In this document: one piece after another, positions 44,979-52,328 of the stretch
Numbering within the stretch: the stretch's first letter is position 1
Layout: the number at the start of each line of letters is the position of its first letter
Origin: UBA2233 sp002347965 [NCBI: Nitrospirae bacterium UBA2233]
GTDB taxonomy: Bacteria; UBA2233
Assembly: GCA_002347965.1 (NCBI GenBank)
Contig: DDYN01000041.1
Span: forward strand, 23,350-87,349
Length of the DNA: 64,000 bases
Reading direction: 5' to 3'
Notes under the pieces: model-generated
Database searches by the model: none
The model's input: the letters and a program-made list of their open reading frames with translations, nothing else
What the model was told of the DNA's origin: nothing
Made by a program: the position numbers and the translations under genes

Positions 44979-45898
44979 TGGATCCTCGCCTCTGCGGACA
45001 TGCCGGGCTTGAGCTGCGCCGTGGGCTTTCTGGGCCTCAAGCGCACCTCAAAAACGAGGCTTTCCCGCTGCTCTTTGGTTTCGACGAACTTCGGGGTGAA
45101 CTCCGCCCTTTGGGAGATGTAAGAGACGTAGGCCGGGAAGGACTCTTGAGGCGTGGCATCTATGTAGATACGCGCCTCATCGCCCGCCTTTATGAGGTTC
45201 ACTTCGGCTTGGGGAAGAAACACCTTGAGGTAGGTTTGATTCAAGTCTATGGCCACGAACAAGGGCGTCCCAGCTTGCACCACCTCGCCTTGTTCGACGA
45301 GCTTGGCCAGGACAAACCCCGCCGTGGGGGAGGTAACCCGCGTATCGCCAAGGTAGGAAGTGGCCTCTGCCTTGGCCGCTTCAGCACGCCTCAGCTGTTC
45401 TTTGGCGCCGTCTAGCATGGCCTTTGTCGCGTCGAGCCTGGCCAAAACCATGCGCTTCGCGGCGAGCGCCTCGTCGTAGGTGCGCTCGGCTATGGCCCCC
45501 TCCTTGAAGAGGTTCTCGGCCCTCTGGTAGTCCCTTAGGATCCTCGTCTTCTGGGCCTCGATGCCCAGGATTTCGCTCTCGACACGTACAATCTGGCTGC
45601 TCGCCGCGAGCACCATGGCCGAGGCCTGATCGTAGCGGGCCTGGATCTTTTCCTTGTCAATCACGGCGACAAGCTGGCCGGGCTTAAGAGTCTCTCCTTC
45701 TTTGGTGTACACGCCGATCACTCTTCCCGGTACCTCCGGAGCAATGAAGACCTCGTCGGCATCCATCTGGCCGTTCGTATCAATAAAGCCTTCGGGCACT
45801 TCGGGCGGTTTTGCGAGGTAACGGAACCCAAGAACCGTGCCCGCGATCGCCAAAGCGACCAAAATAACGATCCCCCCCCTTACGAGCCACCTTCTCAC
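44927..45898 (-). CDS. HlyD/YbhG-type membrane fusion protein
   Basis: The 323-residue periplasmic adaptor has an N-terminal membrane anchor (about 7-27), a lipoyl half ('APEVPGRVIGVYTKEGETLKPGQLVAVID' region, 52-82), a long alpha-helical hairpin (about 85-185), the second lipoyl half ('RVTSPTAGFVLAKLVEQGEVVQAG' region) and a beta-barrel. It links the inner-membrane ABC exporter to TolC. GTG 45898 overlaps the TolC-family stop (GTGA). The final 52 bases overlap the ATPase gene. Confidence 0.92.
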   Translation of the reverse strand: MRRWLVRGGIVILVALAIAGTVLGFRYLAKPPEVPEGFIDTNGQMDADEVFIAPEVPGRVIGVYTKEGETLKPGQLVAVIDKEKIQARYDQASAMVLAASSQIVRVESEILGIEAQKTRILRDYQRAENLFKEGAIAERTYDEALAAKRMVLARLDATKAMLDGAKEQLRRAEAAKAEATSYLGDTRVTSPTAGFVLAKLVEQGEVVQAGTPLFVAIDLNQTYLKVFLPQAEVNLIKAGDEARIYIDATPQESFPAYVSYISQRAEFTPKFVETKEQRESLVFEVRLRPRKPTAQLKPGMSAEARIQWKEEIPFIEKHPKSQS

Positions 45899-47466
45899 GG
45901 CATTCCCCGCCCGTTGCGTTCTTTGGTCCTATCCTGCTGCTCTTTTGCGGTCGGGTGGCGGTAGGCCCTGCCCATCTCTTGGGTAAGCACGCTTAAACTC
46001 TTATACGACCCTTCCCTTGCCCGCACCGCGTCCGCACCGATCATCCGCTCGAGGCCCGCCTTCGCAAGCTCGTGATTCAAGACGGCCTGGATAAGGTTAA
46101 GCTGGGCCGCTAGCAGGTTGACCTGGGCGTCCATCACGTCCAAGTGTGTCCCAGCACCCTCGCGGTAGCGCAACTGGGCAAGCCTCAAAGCCTCTTTCGC
46201 CTCCCAAATCGAAGAACCGGAGGCGAGAATCCTCTCGTCGGACTCCTTGATGTCGCCCAGCGTCGTCACCAGCTCGTGGTGCAACTCCATCTCGTAATCC
46301 CGGACGCTGAGCCTTTGCTGGATCGCCTGATGGGCCGCCTGCTTGACCCGGCTTTTGACCCGGAAACCCTCAAATAGGGGGACGGAGATGTTCACGCCCA
46401 CGACGGCGTTTTGGCCGAAGTCGTCCCGGTAGTGGTTTGCGGAGTCCATCTCCCAGTAATCCGGCCTGTTGAAAAAGAACGAGCCAAAGGCTCCAACCGT
46501 GGGCAGGGCCTCTCCCCGTGCGATGCCTACGGCCAGTTTTCTTACCTCGACAAGGATACGTTCGCGCTTGAGCCTTTGCTCGCCCTCTAGAGCCAGCGCG
46601 TAAGCTTCCTCAAGGCCGACACGAACAGGGGCGTAGCTGAGCTTCCCCAAGGGCTCAACGACGGGAGCATCCGGGTTCTCCCCCATGAGCCGCTTAAGGA
46701 GGTCGATTGTCCGAGCAAGCTCGTTTTGAGCCTCGATTAAAGGGGGCTTTTCGTTTGCCAAGCGTACCCTGGCCCTCAAGTAGTCGTAGTACGGGACGGT
46801 GCCTTCTTGGTAGAGCTTCCTGGCATCCTCAACGTGCGCCGAGATCACCCGGATAGCCTCTTGCCTGACGGCAATGACCTCCTCTAGGGCTATAGACCCG
46901 AGAAACGCGTTCTTCACGGCCTCAACAACACGGCGGTCCCCCTCGGCGAGCGCGGCGTCCGTGGCGGACATCGCCCGCCTAGCAAGCCGGATGCCCTTCA
47001 AGACCCTCCCGCCCGCGTAAAGCGTCTGGGTAAGCGCCACGTTCCCGATGAGGTTATGGGAATCTCCTACGCTGACCCGGCTGGTCCCAAGCCCAGGGAG
47101 CCCAAAGGCGCCGGGGGCCATGGAGCCCAAGGAGGAGCCGATAGGGCCGGCCAAACCAGCCTTTCTTGAAACGTTCGAACCCTCCTGCAGGATCGATTCC
47201 GGGGATACGCTGTAGGTCGGCGGGTCTGGAATATGGGCGTACGTGAACGCGAAATCGAGCTGGGGATAAGCGTACGAAAAGGCTTCTCCAATACGCCCCG
47301 TGGCCACCCCGAGCTCTTCTTTAAGGCTCAAAAGTTGAGGGTTTTGCTTCAGAGCGCGCGCTACGGCATCGTCTAGTGTTACGCGTTGGCCTTGCGCAGC
47401 CGCACTCAAAGGGAAGGCAAACGCCAGAACGCCGAGCGCCCACATGAAGAAAGACAGTATTCCCAT
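45895..47466 (-). CDS. TolC-family outer membrane efflux protein
   Basis: The 523-residue protein has a signal peptide (about 1-24, 'LSAAAQG') and two TolC repeats rich in coiled-coil helix, beginning with 'VTLDDAVARALKQNPQLLSL' and containing 'ALTQTLYAGGRVLKGIRLA' (about 142) and 'VNISVPLFEGFRVKSRVKQA' (about 365), the strand segments of the outer-membrane barrel. It is the promoter-proximal gene of an exporter unit with membrane-fusion protein, double ATPase and two permeases. A promoter lies just upstream, but the ribosome-binding site is weak. Confidence 0.92.
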   Translation of the reverse strand: MGILSFFMWALGVLAFAFPLSAAAQGQRVTLDDAVARALKQNPQLLSLKEELGVATGRIGEAFSYAYPQLDFAFTYAHIPDPPTYSVSPESILQEGSNVSRKAGLAGPIGSSLGSMAPGAFGLPGLGTSRVSVGDSHNLIGNVALTQTLYAGGRVLKGIRLARRAMSATDAALAEGDRRVVEAVKNAFLGSIALEEVIAVRQEAIRVISAHVEDARKLYQEGTVPYYDYLRARVRLANEKPPLIEAQNELARTIDLLKRLMGENPDAPVVEPLGKLSYAPVRVGLEEAYALALEGEQRLKRERILVEVRKLAVGIARGEALPTVGAFGSFFFNRPDYWEMDSANHYRDDFGQNAVVGVNISVPLFEGFRVKSRVKQAAHQAIQQRLSVRDYEMELHHELVTTLGDIKESDERILASGSSIWEAKEALRLAQLRYREGAGTHLDVMDAQVNLLAAQLNLIQAVLNHELAKAGLERMIGADAVRAREGSYKSLSVLTQEMGRAYRHPTAKEQQDRTKERNGRGMP

Positions 47467-47493
47467 CCAAGCCCGCTAGCTAGGTTTTCAGAC

Positions 47494-47523
47494 ACTGTAG
47501 CAGGCGCCGGCATACAGAGTCAA
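47494..47523 (-). promoter_or_regulatory. Promoter for the TolC-YbhFSR-type export operon
   Basis: On the reverse strand TTGACT (47523-47518) and TACAGT (47499-47494) are 18 bases apart, placing the start about 20 bases before the TolC-family gene. Confidence 0.5.
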
Positions 47524-47657
47524 TTAACGCGCCGCACCCTTCGGGCCAAACACCCTCGTTTTGATTCCTGGGCCAGCTCCCTTCACCGCTCCCCACCCGT
47601 GATCGAGTGGCACACTTGCCCCATGTTTGCAGGCGACCGGCCAGAACCACCCCCCCC

Positions 47658-47682
47658 GATAGGCGGGACAAACACGTCCCGC
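47658..47682. repeat. Dispersed palindrome, copy 3
   Basis: GATAG then GCGGGAC-AAACAC-GTCCCGC; the same inner sequence as copy 2 at 40.6 kb. Followed by 'TTTGCAGGGCC', a tail also found after the last copy at 56.9 kb. Confidence 0.85.
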
Positions 47683-47707
47683 ATTTGCAGGGCCATACCC
47701 CAATTTC

Positions 47708-47730
47708 GATAGGCGGGACATTCGCCCCGC
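47708..47730. repeat. Dispersed palindrome, copy 4
   Basis: GATAGGCGGGACATTCG followed by CCCCGC. The right arm has lost two bases relative to the other copies. It begins exactly 50 bases after copy 3. Confidence 0.8.
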
Positions 47731-47758
47731 GTTTGTATCGCCCATGAGCTCATGATTA

Positions 47759-47783
47759 GATAGGCGGGACATTCTTGTCCCGC
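47759..47783. repeat. Dispersed palindrome, copy 5
   Basis: GATAG then GCGGGACA-TTCT-TGTCCCGC, a perfect 8-base-pair stem with a four-base loop, identical to the two copies at 56.8 kb. It begins 51 bases after copy 4. Confidence 0.88.
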
Positions 47784-47805
47784 ACTTACAGGGCCTTTCC
47801 GTTTC

Positions 47806-47827
47806 GCCGGGCCTGGAAAGGCCCGGC
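47806..47827. repeat. GC-rich companion hairpin, copy A
   Basis: GCCGGGCCT-GGAA-AGGCCCGGC is a perfect 9-base-pair stem. A nearly identical hairpin occurs at 56835-56856 and a truncated one at 56723-56739, each next to GATAGGCGGGACA copies. Confidence 0.85.
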
Positions 47828-47873
47828 TATCTCTTGGGCTTCGGACGGGAAATGCTACGCCCTAACCCCGACT

Positions 47874-47893
47874 GGCGGGACAAACACGGTGCC
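47874..47893. repeat. Degenerate copy of the dispersed palindrome
   Basis: GGCGGGACAAACACG followed by GTGCC: the left arm and loop match copies 2 and 3 but the right arm is broken. The preceding bases 47838-47870 (TTGGGCTTCGGACGGG...CCTAACCCCGA) are shared with 56740-56775, so a longer composite unit is repeated. Confidence 0.65.
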
Positions 47894-48009
47894 ACGCCGG
47901 ACATGACCTCTGGCCGGGTTTTGGCATACCATGCCGGGCAGCATAAAACGCGGAAGTATACTACATACAACGTTTTATTCGGGCTAACGCGCCAAAAAAG
48001 CTAGAAAAG

Positions 48010-48051
48010 TTGACAAAGCCCGTTTGACAAGCCAAAAAGAATTCTTATATA
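48010..48051 (+). promoter_or_regulatory. Promoter with tandem TTGACA boxes
   Basis: Two perfect TTGACA hexamers (48010-48015 and 48024-48029) lie 14 bases apart. The second is followed after 16 bases by TATATA (48046-48051) in a very AT-rich stretch. About 60 bases of leader precede the small secreted-protein gene. Confidence 0.6.
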
Positions 48052-48116
48052 TTTTATATGCCTTTGACCCGATTCAGGCTTTCTCTGTATCAACCATAAC
48101 CACGGAGGGTGATTCT

Positions 48117-48461
48117 ATGCGATCTATCAGGCAATCTGCCGCTTCCGCCGTTTTTGCAGGCTTCCTTCTCAGCCTCGCTGCCGTCGGTCCGGCGCATGCT
48201 AAAGCCAAGAACGACGAAACCGCCGCTGAAAAAGTGATGTACACGACGGGCGCTGTCCTATCGAGCGTCGTTTACTGCCCCGTCAAGACGATTTACTCTA
48301 TCGGCGGCCATCTCATCGGGGGAACGGCCTACCTCCTCACGGGCGGCAACAAGCAGACTTCAAGAAAAATCTTTGACGACGCCGTCAAGGGCGACTACTT
48401 CGTCCTGCCGAGCCATTTGAAGGGCGATAAAAAGCTCAAGTTCTACGGAGGTTCCGAATAA
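48117..48461 (+). CDS. Small secreted protein of unknown function
   Basis: The 114-residue protein has a signal peptide (about 1-28, ending 'GPAHA') and a mature part with two hydrophobic segments, 'VLSSVVYCPVKTIYSIGGHLIGGTAYLL' region (about 48-76), followed by a charged tail ending in 'DYFVLPSHLKGDKKLKFYG'. Similar small proteins with a 'FPVK...GGLxGGLAYxLTGG' pattern occur in proteobacteria, but I know no function. GGAGGG precedes the ATG. The strong promoter suggests abundant expression. The reading frame is open upstream, but only ATG 48117 has both a signal peptide and a ribosome-binding site. Confidence 0.75.
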   Translation: MRSIRQSAASAVFAGFLLSLAAVGPAHAKAKNDETAAEKVMYTTGAVLSSVVYCPVKTIYSIGGHLIGGTAYLLTGGNKQTSRKIFDDAVKGDYFVLPSHLKGDKKLKFYGGSE

Positions 48462-48477
48462 GCCTAAGAAGGCTTTT
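48460..48477 (+). terminator. Weak terminator-like hairpin
   Basis: AAGCCT-AAGA-AGGCTT followed by TTC overlaps the stop codon of the small secreted-protein gene. The stem is short and the T-run weak. Confidence 0.4.
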
Positions 48478-48513
48478 CTGAACCTGCTTTTTCAGCTCGC
48501 AGGCGAGGGGAGC

Positions 48514-49362
48514 TCAAGCGCTCTCCTCGCCTGCGACGCTCTTTGGCCCCCCCGAGAGCACGCGGGCCAGCTCGAACATCCAGAGCATCAGAAGCGCCGA
48601 GTAGTATATCCAGAGCAAAAAGATCATCATCGCGCTCAGCGACCCGTAAAAATAGCTTGTCCTGGCGATCCGGAACACGTAGAACGTAAAACCCCACTTC
48701 GCGACTTCCCAAAGGACAGACCCCGCCACACCGCACACGAGCGCCACCTTGAAAGGCACCCGGCTTTCCGGTAGAACCCAGAGTAAAGCGGTAAGGAAGA
48801 CGGCGATACCGCCCATCGAAATGGCCCTTTGGGTTGGGCTGAACGCCAGGATTTGCTGAACCCAGGCGGGGACGTAGGGCCTTTCTTGGACAAACGCCCT
48901 GATAAACTCCGTAATCGTGCCGGCCGATGCCGACAATGCAAACGTCACCCCGAGCCCGGCGATCACAAGGAGCGAAAGCAGCCTGGAGGAAAAAAAGCCA
49001 TCCTTTATTTTTTCGCCAAAAATCCTGCACACGGAGGCCCTTAAGGTCTGGAGTAGCATGTCGAACCCAAGAAAAAAGAAAACGGCCCCGGAAATCCCGA
49101 TTGAGCCCGGGTCTTGGATGAAACCCCTGGAAATCTTAAGAAAGTCCTCGGGTAAGGATGGAAAGAGCTCAGCCAGCTGATTCTGGACGGCGCGGTAAAG
49201 GGGTTCGTTATTCTGCAAAAGAAACCCGCCAAAAACCACGACCAAGACCAGCGTCGGGATGAAGGCGAGCACGCCGAAAAAAGAGAGCGCTGCCGCATAG
49301 ATATAGATGTTTTTAGCAAAAAACGCCCGCGTCGCCTCGATCGGTACGGCAAAGATGCTCAA
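48514..49362 (-). CDS. YihY/BrkB family inner membrane protein
   Basis: The 282-residue protein has six hydrophobic spans and the family pattern: 'YAAALSFFGVLAFIPTLVL' region (about 22-42), 'FGVTFALSASAG'-type middle spans, and 'LWEVAKWGFTFYV' plus 'SFYGSLSAMMIFLLWIYYSALLMLWMFELARVL' type C-terminal spans. The family was once called RNase BN, but that activity belongs to another protein; the true role is unknown, and a transport function has been suggested. A TTG at 49362 with GGAGG 6-7 bases ahead is the best start. It follows der by 47 bases on the same strand. Confidence 0.88.
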   Translation of the reverse strand: MSIFAVPIEATRAFFAKNIYIYAAALSFFGVLAFIPTLVLVVVFGGFLLQNNEPLYRAVQNQLAELFPSLPEDFLKISRGFIQDPGSIGISGAVFFFLGFDMLLQTLRASVCRIFGEKIKDGFFSSRLLSLLVIAGLGVTFALSASAGTITEFIRAFVQERPYVPAWVQQILAFSPTQRAISMGGIAVFLTALLWVLPESRVPFKVALVCGVAGSVLWEVAKWGFTFYVFRIARTSYFYGSLSAMMIFLLWIYYSALLMLWMFELARVLSGGPKSVAGEESA

Positions 49363-49409
49363 GCCGGCCTCCAGCGTAGTTTACGGCCCCTAGCGCCTTT
49401 GTTGTCTCC

Positions 49410-50714
49410 TCAAGATTTTATGCGAAGATCTATCTCGATCGGAACCCCGGGCATATCGAACGTAGCGCTCAATAGCGAGACAAAGTGCTTAAGGGGAAAC
49501 GTCTCCCGGTTTGCGCCGCGCCCCAAGAACACCGCAAACCGCGGCGGGTTCGTAGAAACCTGGGTAATGTACATAGGGTTTCCTTTTTTGGCGTGGAAGG
49601 CTTCCAGCCCGCCCTTAAGCATCTTTTGAACCTCCCTGTTCAACACGCCCGTCGAGATGCGCTTGGAGGCCGCTTCGTGGGCTTTGACCAAGGCCGATTT
49701 CAGCGCGGCCAGGTTTTTTTTCTCGAGCGCGGAAACAAGAAGCACGCAAACGCGGGGAAACAGGTTGAACACGCCCTGCCAGGAGCGGACTAAACCGGCT
49801 TTTTCATCCGAAGAAAGCGTAAGCAGGTCGCTTTTGTTCAGAGCGACGACGAGCGGTTTCTTGTGCGCGAACACGTATCCGGCGACCCTTAGCTCTTGGC
49901 GCGTCGGCGGGGTCGTGGCGTCGGCCACGAGCAGGGCGACGTCCGCTTGCTCGAGTGTCCCTATGGTCTTTATCCCGGAAAGCTTCTCGAAGACGTCCGA
50001 TTTCGCCTTGCGCTTGAGCCCTGCCGTGTCCACGGCTCGGAATGCGCCCGAGGGTTCGAGCTCTTCGACCGCATCCCTGGTCGTCCCTGGAACGTCGCTC
50101 ACCACGGCCCGCTCCGCCCCGACGAGCGCGTTGAACAGCGTGGATTTGCCCGCGTTCTGCGGCCCCAAGAGCGCAACCCGGGGAAGGACCTTGGTAGGCG
50201 CGGGCGCGGGTTCGTCTTCCGGAAAATCTCGGCATACCGCCTCGAGTAGGTCGTAGATCCCGACGTTGTGCTCGGCGCTCCCGTACACGACCTCCGGAAA
50301 CCCGAGCTCGTAGCCCGCCGTATCGAGCTGTCCGGGCATGCCAAAATCTATCTTGTTGACGAACACGACAACCCTTTTGCCCAGGCCCCTCAAGAATCGG
50401 GCGAGCTCTAAGTCTTCGCTACCCAAAGACGCCCTGCCGTCTAGAACGAGCACAATGCCTTCCGCCTGCCGAAACAGCCTTTCGACGCCTTTTTGGACGG
50501 CCTCCGCGAGCGGGCCTTCGGGCTTCGGGGCAAACCCCGGCGTGTCGGCCAGAAGAAACGGCCGGCCTTCAAAGTCAACCCGCTTGACGAGGACATCCCG
50601 GGTCAAGTGCAGGGCGTTCAACACGAGCGCCTCACGCCTGCCGACGATCCGGTTGAACAGCGTCGATTTTCCGACGTTCGTCCTGCCTGCCAAGACAACG
50701 AGCGGAGCCTCCAT
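49410..50714 (-). CDS. der: Ribosome-assembly GTPase Der (EngA)
   Basis: Der is a double GTPase needed for 50S assembly. The 434-residue protein has two G domains: G1 'GRTNVGKSTLFN', 'DTPGF' and 'NKIDF' in the first; 'GPQNAGKSTLFN', 'VPGTTRDAVEE', 'DTAGL' and 'NKSDLL' in the second; then the KH-like C-terminal domain ending 'FDMPGVPIEIDLRI'. Both P-loops deviate from the usual GRPNVGKS (Pro to Thr in the first; Arg-Pro and Val changed in the second), but GKS is intact. Its ATG shares one base with the era stop (TAATG). Confidence 0.95.
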   Translation of the reverse strand: MEAPLVVLAGRTNVGKSTLFNRIVGRREALVLNALHLTRDVLVKRVDFEGRPFLLADTPGFAPKPEGPLAEAVQKGVERLFRQAEGIVLVLDGRASLGSEDLELARFLRGLGKRVVVFVNKIDFGMPGQLDTAGYELGFPEVVYGSAEHNVGIYDLLEAVCRDFPEDEPAPAPTKVLPRVALLGPQNAGKSTLFNALVGAERAVVSDVPGTTRDAVEELEPSGAFRAVDTAGLKRKAKSDVFEKLSGIKTIGTLEQADVALLVADATTPPTRQELRVAGYVFAHKKPLVVALNKSDLLTLSSDEKAGLVRSWQGVFNLFPRVCVLLVSALEKKNLAALKSALVKAHEAASKRISTGVLNREVQKMLKGGLEAFHAKKGNPMYITQVSTNPPRFAVFLGRGANRETFPLKHFVSLLSATFDMPGVPIEIDLRIKS

Positions 50715-51631
50715 TATCGGCCCTCCTTCTTGGCTTGGGCGGGCACGTGGGGAAACCCCGCCTGCTTAAGCAACCCCTCGGCCTTCATCCAGTGCGGTTT
50801 GACCTTCACGTACAAAGAAAGGTAGACGTGCCTGCCGATGAGCTCCTCGACCTCTAGCCTCGCCTTTGTCCCGATGCGTTTGATCATCTCCCCGCCCTTG
50901 CCGATGACGATGGGCTTTTGCGACTCCCGGTTCACCCAGATCTCTGCCGATATTTCCACGGGATCCTCCGGCCCCTCGACCCAGTGGGCCACGACGACCG
51001 CCGTTTCGTACGGAAGCTCGTCTTTTAGCTCTTTAAAAAGTTTTTCCTTGATGAACTCCTTGGCCAGGAACCGTACGGGGCTGTCCGAGATCAACTCGGC
51101 ATCGTAGAGCCACGCGCCTTCAGGGAGAAGCCCCTTAAGCTCCAAAACGAGCGCGTCCAACCCCTCGGCCGTCAGAGCGCTCACTCCAAGAACCTTTAAA
51201 AAAGGCGCGGCGCCTCGAACCTCCCCAAGCACCGCGTCGCGCTCGTTCGCCCCAAGCCTCTCGATCTTGTTCACCACGCCGACGCCAGGCTTGGAGGCAT
51301 CACGAAGACGCTCGAACCAAGGGTGATCCTGCACGATTTTGGCGACGTCCGGGTCCACGACGTACAGGTAGGCGTCGGCCTCTTTGAGCGCCTCGAGCGA
51401 TTGACTGGTCATGCACCGGTTGAGGAGCTTTTCGCTCTCGTGCAAGCCCGGGGTGTCAATCAGCACGATTTGCGCGTCGTCCTCGGTCAAGATGCCCCGG
51501 ACGTTGAACCATGTCGTCTGGGGCTTTTCCGAAACGACCGCCACCTTGGCGTGGATCAGCGCGTTCACGAGCGTGGATTTCCCGACGTTCGGCCTTCCAA
51601 GCACCGCAACGAACCCGGATTTAGTAGGCAT
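50714..51631 (-). CDS. era: Ribosome-assembly GTPase Era
   Basis: Era binds the 3' end of 16S rRNA and couples 30S maturation to growth. The 305-residue protein has G1 'GRPNVGKSTLVN', G2 'PQTTWFN', G3 'DTPGLHES', a G4 of 'NKIE' where Asp is usual, and a C-terminal KH domain with 'IVIGKGGEMIKRIGTKAR' (about 245). The ATG lies 11 bases inside the rnc 3' end. The Asp-to-Glu change in NKxD could weaken guanine specificity and is worth noting, though all other motifs are conserved. Confidence 0.95.
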   Translation of the reverse strand: MPTKSGFVAVLGRPNVGKSTLVNALIHAKVAVVSEKPQTTWFNVRGILTEDDAQIVLIDTPGLHESEKLLNRCMTSQSLEALKEADAYLYVVDPDVAKIVQDHPWFERLRDASKPGVGVVNKIERLGANERDAVLGEVRGAAPFLKVLGVSALTAEGLDALVLELKGLLPEGAWLYDAELISDSPVRFLAKEFIKEKLFKELKDELPYETAVVVAHWVEGPEDPVEISAEIWVNRESQKPIVIGKGGEMIKRIGTKARLEVEELIGRHVYLSLYVKVKPHWMKAEGLLKQAGFPHVPAQAKKEGR

Positions 51632-52325
51632 CGGCCCCTTCCTTGAGCTTGGAGAGCGCCACCCTAGCGGCGCGCCTCGAGGCCTCCTTTTTGTTTGCCG
51701 CCCTCCCTTCCCCCAAAAGCCTCCCCCTCAAGAACACCCTGACAAGGAACTCTCCGCTTTCTTCCGTCTGTTTATAGACGGGGGCTTCCTTGCAAAGGGC
51801 ATGGGTAAGCTCTTGAAGCTGGGACTTCTCGTCCTTGGCCTCGGCCAAAGAAACGAGCGCTCGGGCCTTGGCGTCGAACAAGGGCAAAAGCAGGTCTTTT
51901 AGCTTATCGTAGCCAAGCTCTAAAAACAACGCCCCCACGAGCGCTTCGAACACGTCGCAAAGGATGGAGGGCTTCTGACGCCCTCCCGAGCGCTCCTCGC
52001 CCCTTCCGAGAAGCACCAGGCGATCGAGCCCAAGCTCCCTGGCAAGCCCCGCCAGCGACCCCTCGTTCACGAGCCCGGCACGGATCATCGTGAGCGCGCC
52101 CTCGTTCAGCCGCCCGAAGTGCAAGAACAAATACTCCGACACCACCGCCGTAAGGAGCGCATCGCCCAAGTACTCTAGCCTTTCGTAGCTCTCCTGGGGC
52201 TCCAGGTTGCGCTCGTTCGCGTACGACGGGTGGACGAACGAGCGCTGAACCAAGCACTCTTTTTGCAGCAACGCTCGAACTTGCCCTTGAAACGTCTCTA
52301 TCGGGCCAGGCTGCAAGTTTTCCAT
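51621..52325 (-). CDS. rnc: Ribonuclease III
   Basis: RNase III cleaves double-stranded RNA, including the rRNA precursor. The 234-residue protein has the catalytic signature 'ERLEYLGDALLTAVV' (about 43), the second acidic pair in 'CDVFEALVGALFLE' (about 122) and a dsRNA-binding domain (about 160-232) with 'GRAANKKEASRRAARVAL'. It overlaps era by 11 bases and starts 3 bases after mtaB. The order mtaB-rnc-era-der groups tRNA modification, rRNA processing and ribosome assembly. Confidence 0.95.
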   Translation of the reverse strand: MENLQPGPIETFQGQVRALLQKECLVQRSFVHPSYANERNLEPQESYERLEYLGDALLTAVVSEYLFLHFGRLNEGALTMIRAGLVNEGSLAGLARELGLDRLVLLGRGEERSGGRQKPSILCDVFEALVGALFLELGYDKLKDLLLPLFDAKARALVSLAEAKDEKSQLQELTHALCKEAPVYKQTEESGEFLVRVFLRGRLLGEGRAANKKEASRRAARVALSKLKEGADAY

Positions 52326-52328
52326 CGC

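Larger units (their letters stand above)
47467..48116. other. Repeat-rich intergenic region
   Basis: This 650-base stretch separates the export operon from a small secreted-protein gene. It holds the reverse promoter (47494-47523), three close copies of the GATAGGCGGGACA palindrome at about 50-base spacing (47658-47783), a GC-rich hairpin (47806-47827), a degenerate copy (47874-47893) and the forward promoter (48010-48051). No ORF in it looks coding. Confidence 0.8.

Noticed and set aside
47658-47783. Possible CRISPR array (three 23-25-base repeats with about 26-28-base gaps)
   Set aside because: Repeats are palindromic and imperfect, gaps share sequence with tails of copies elsewhere, copies are dispersed over the window, and no cas gene is present.
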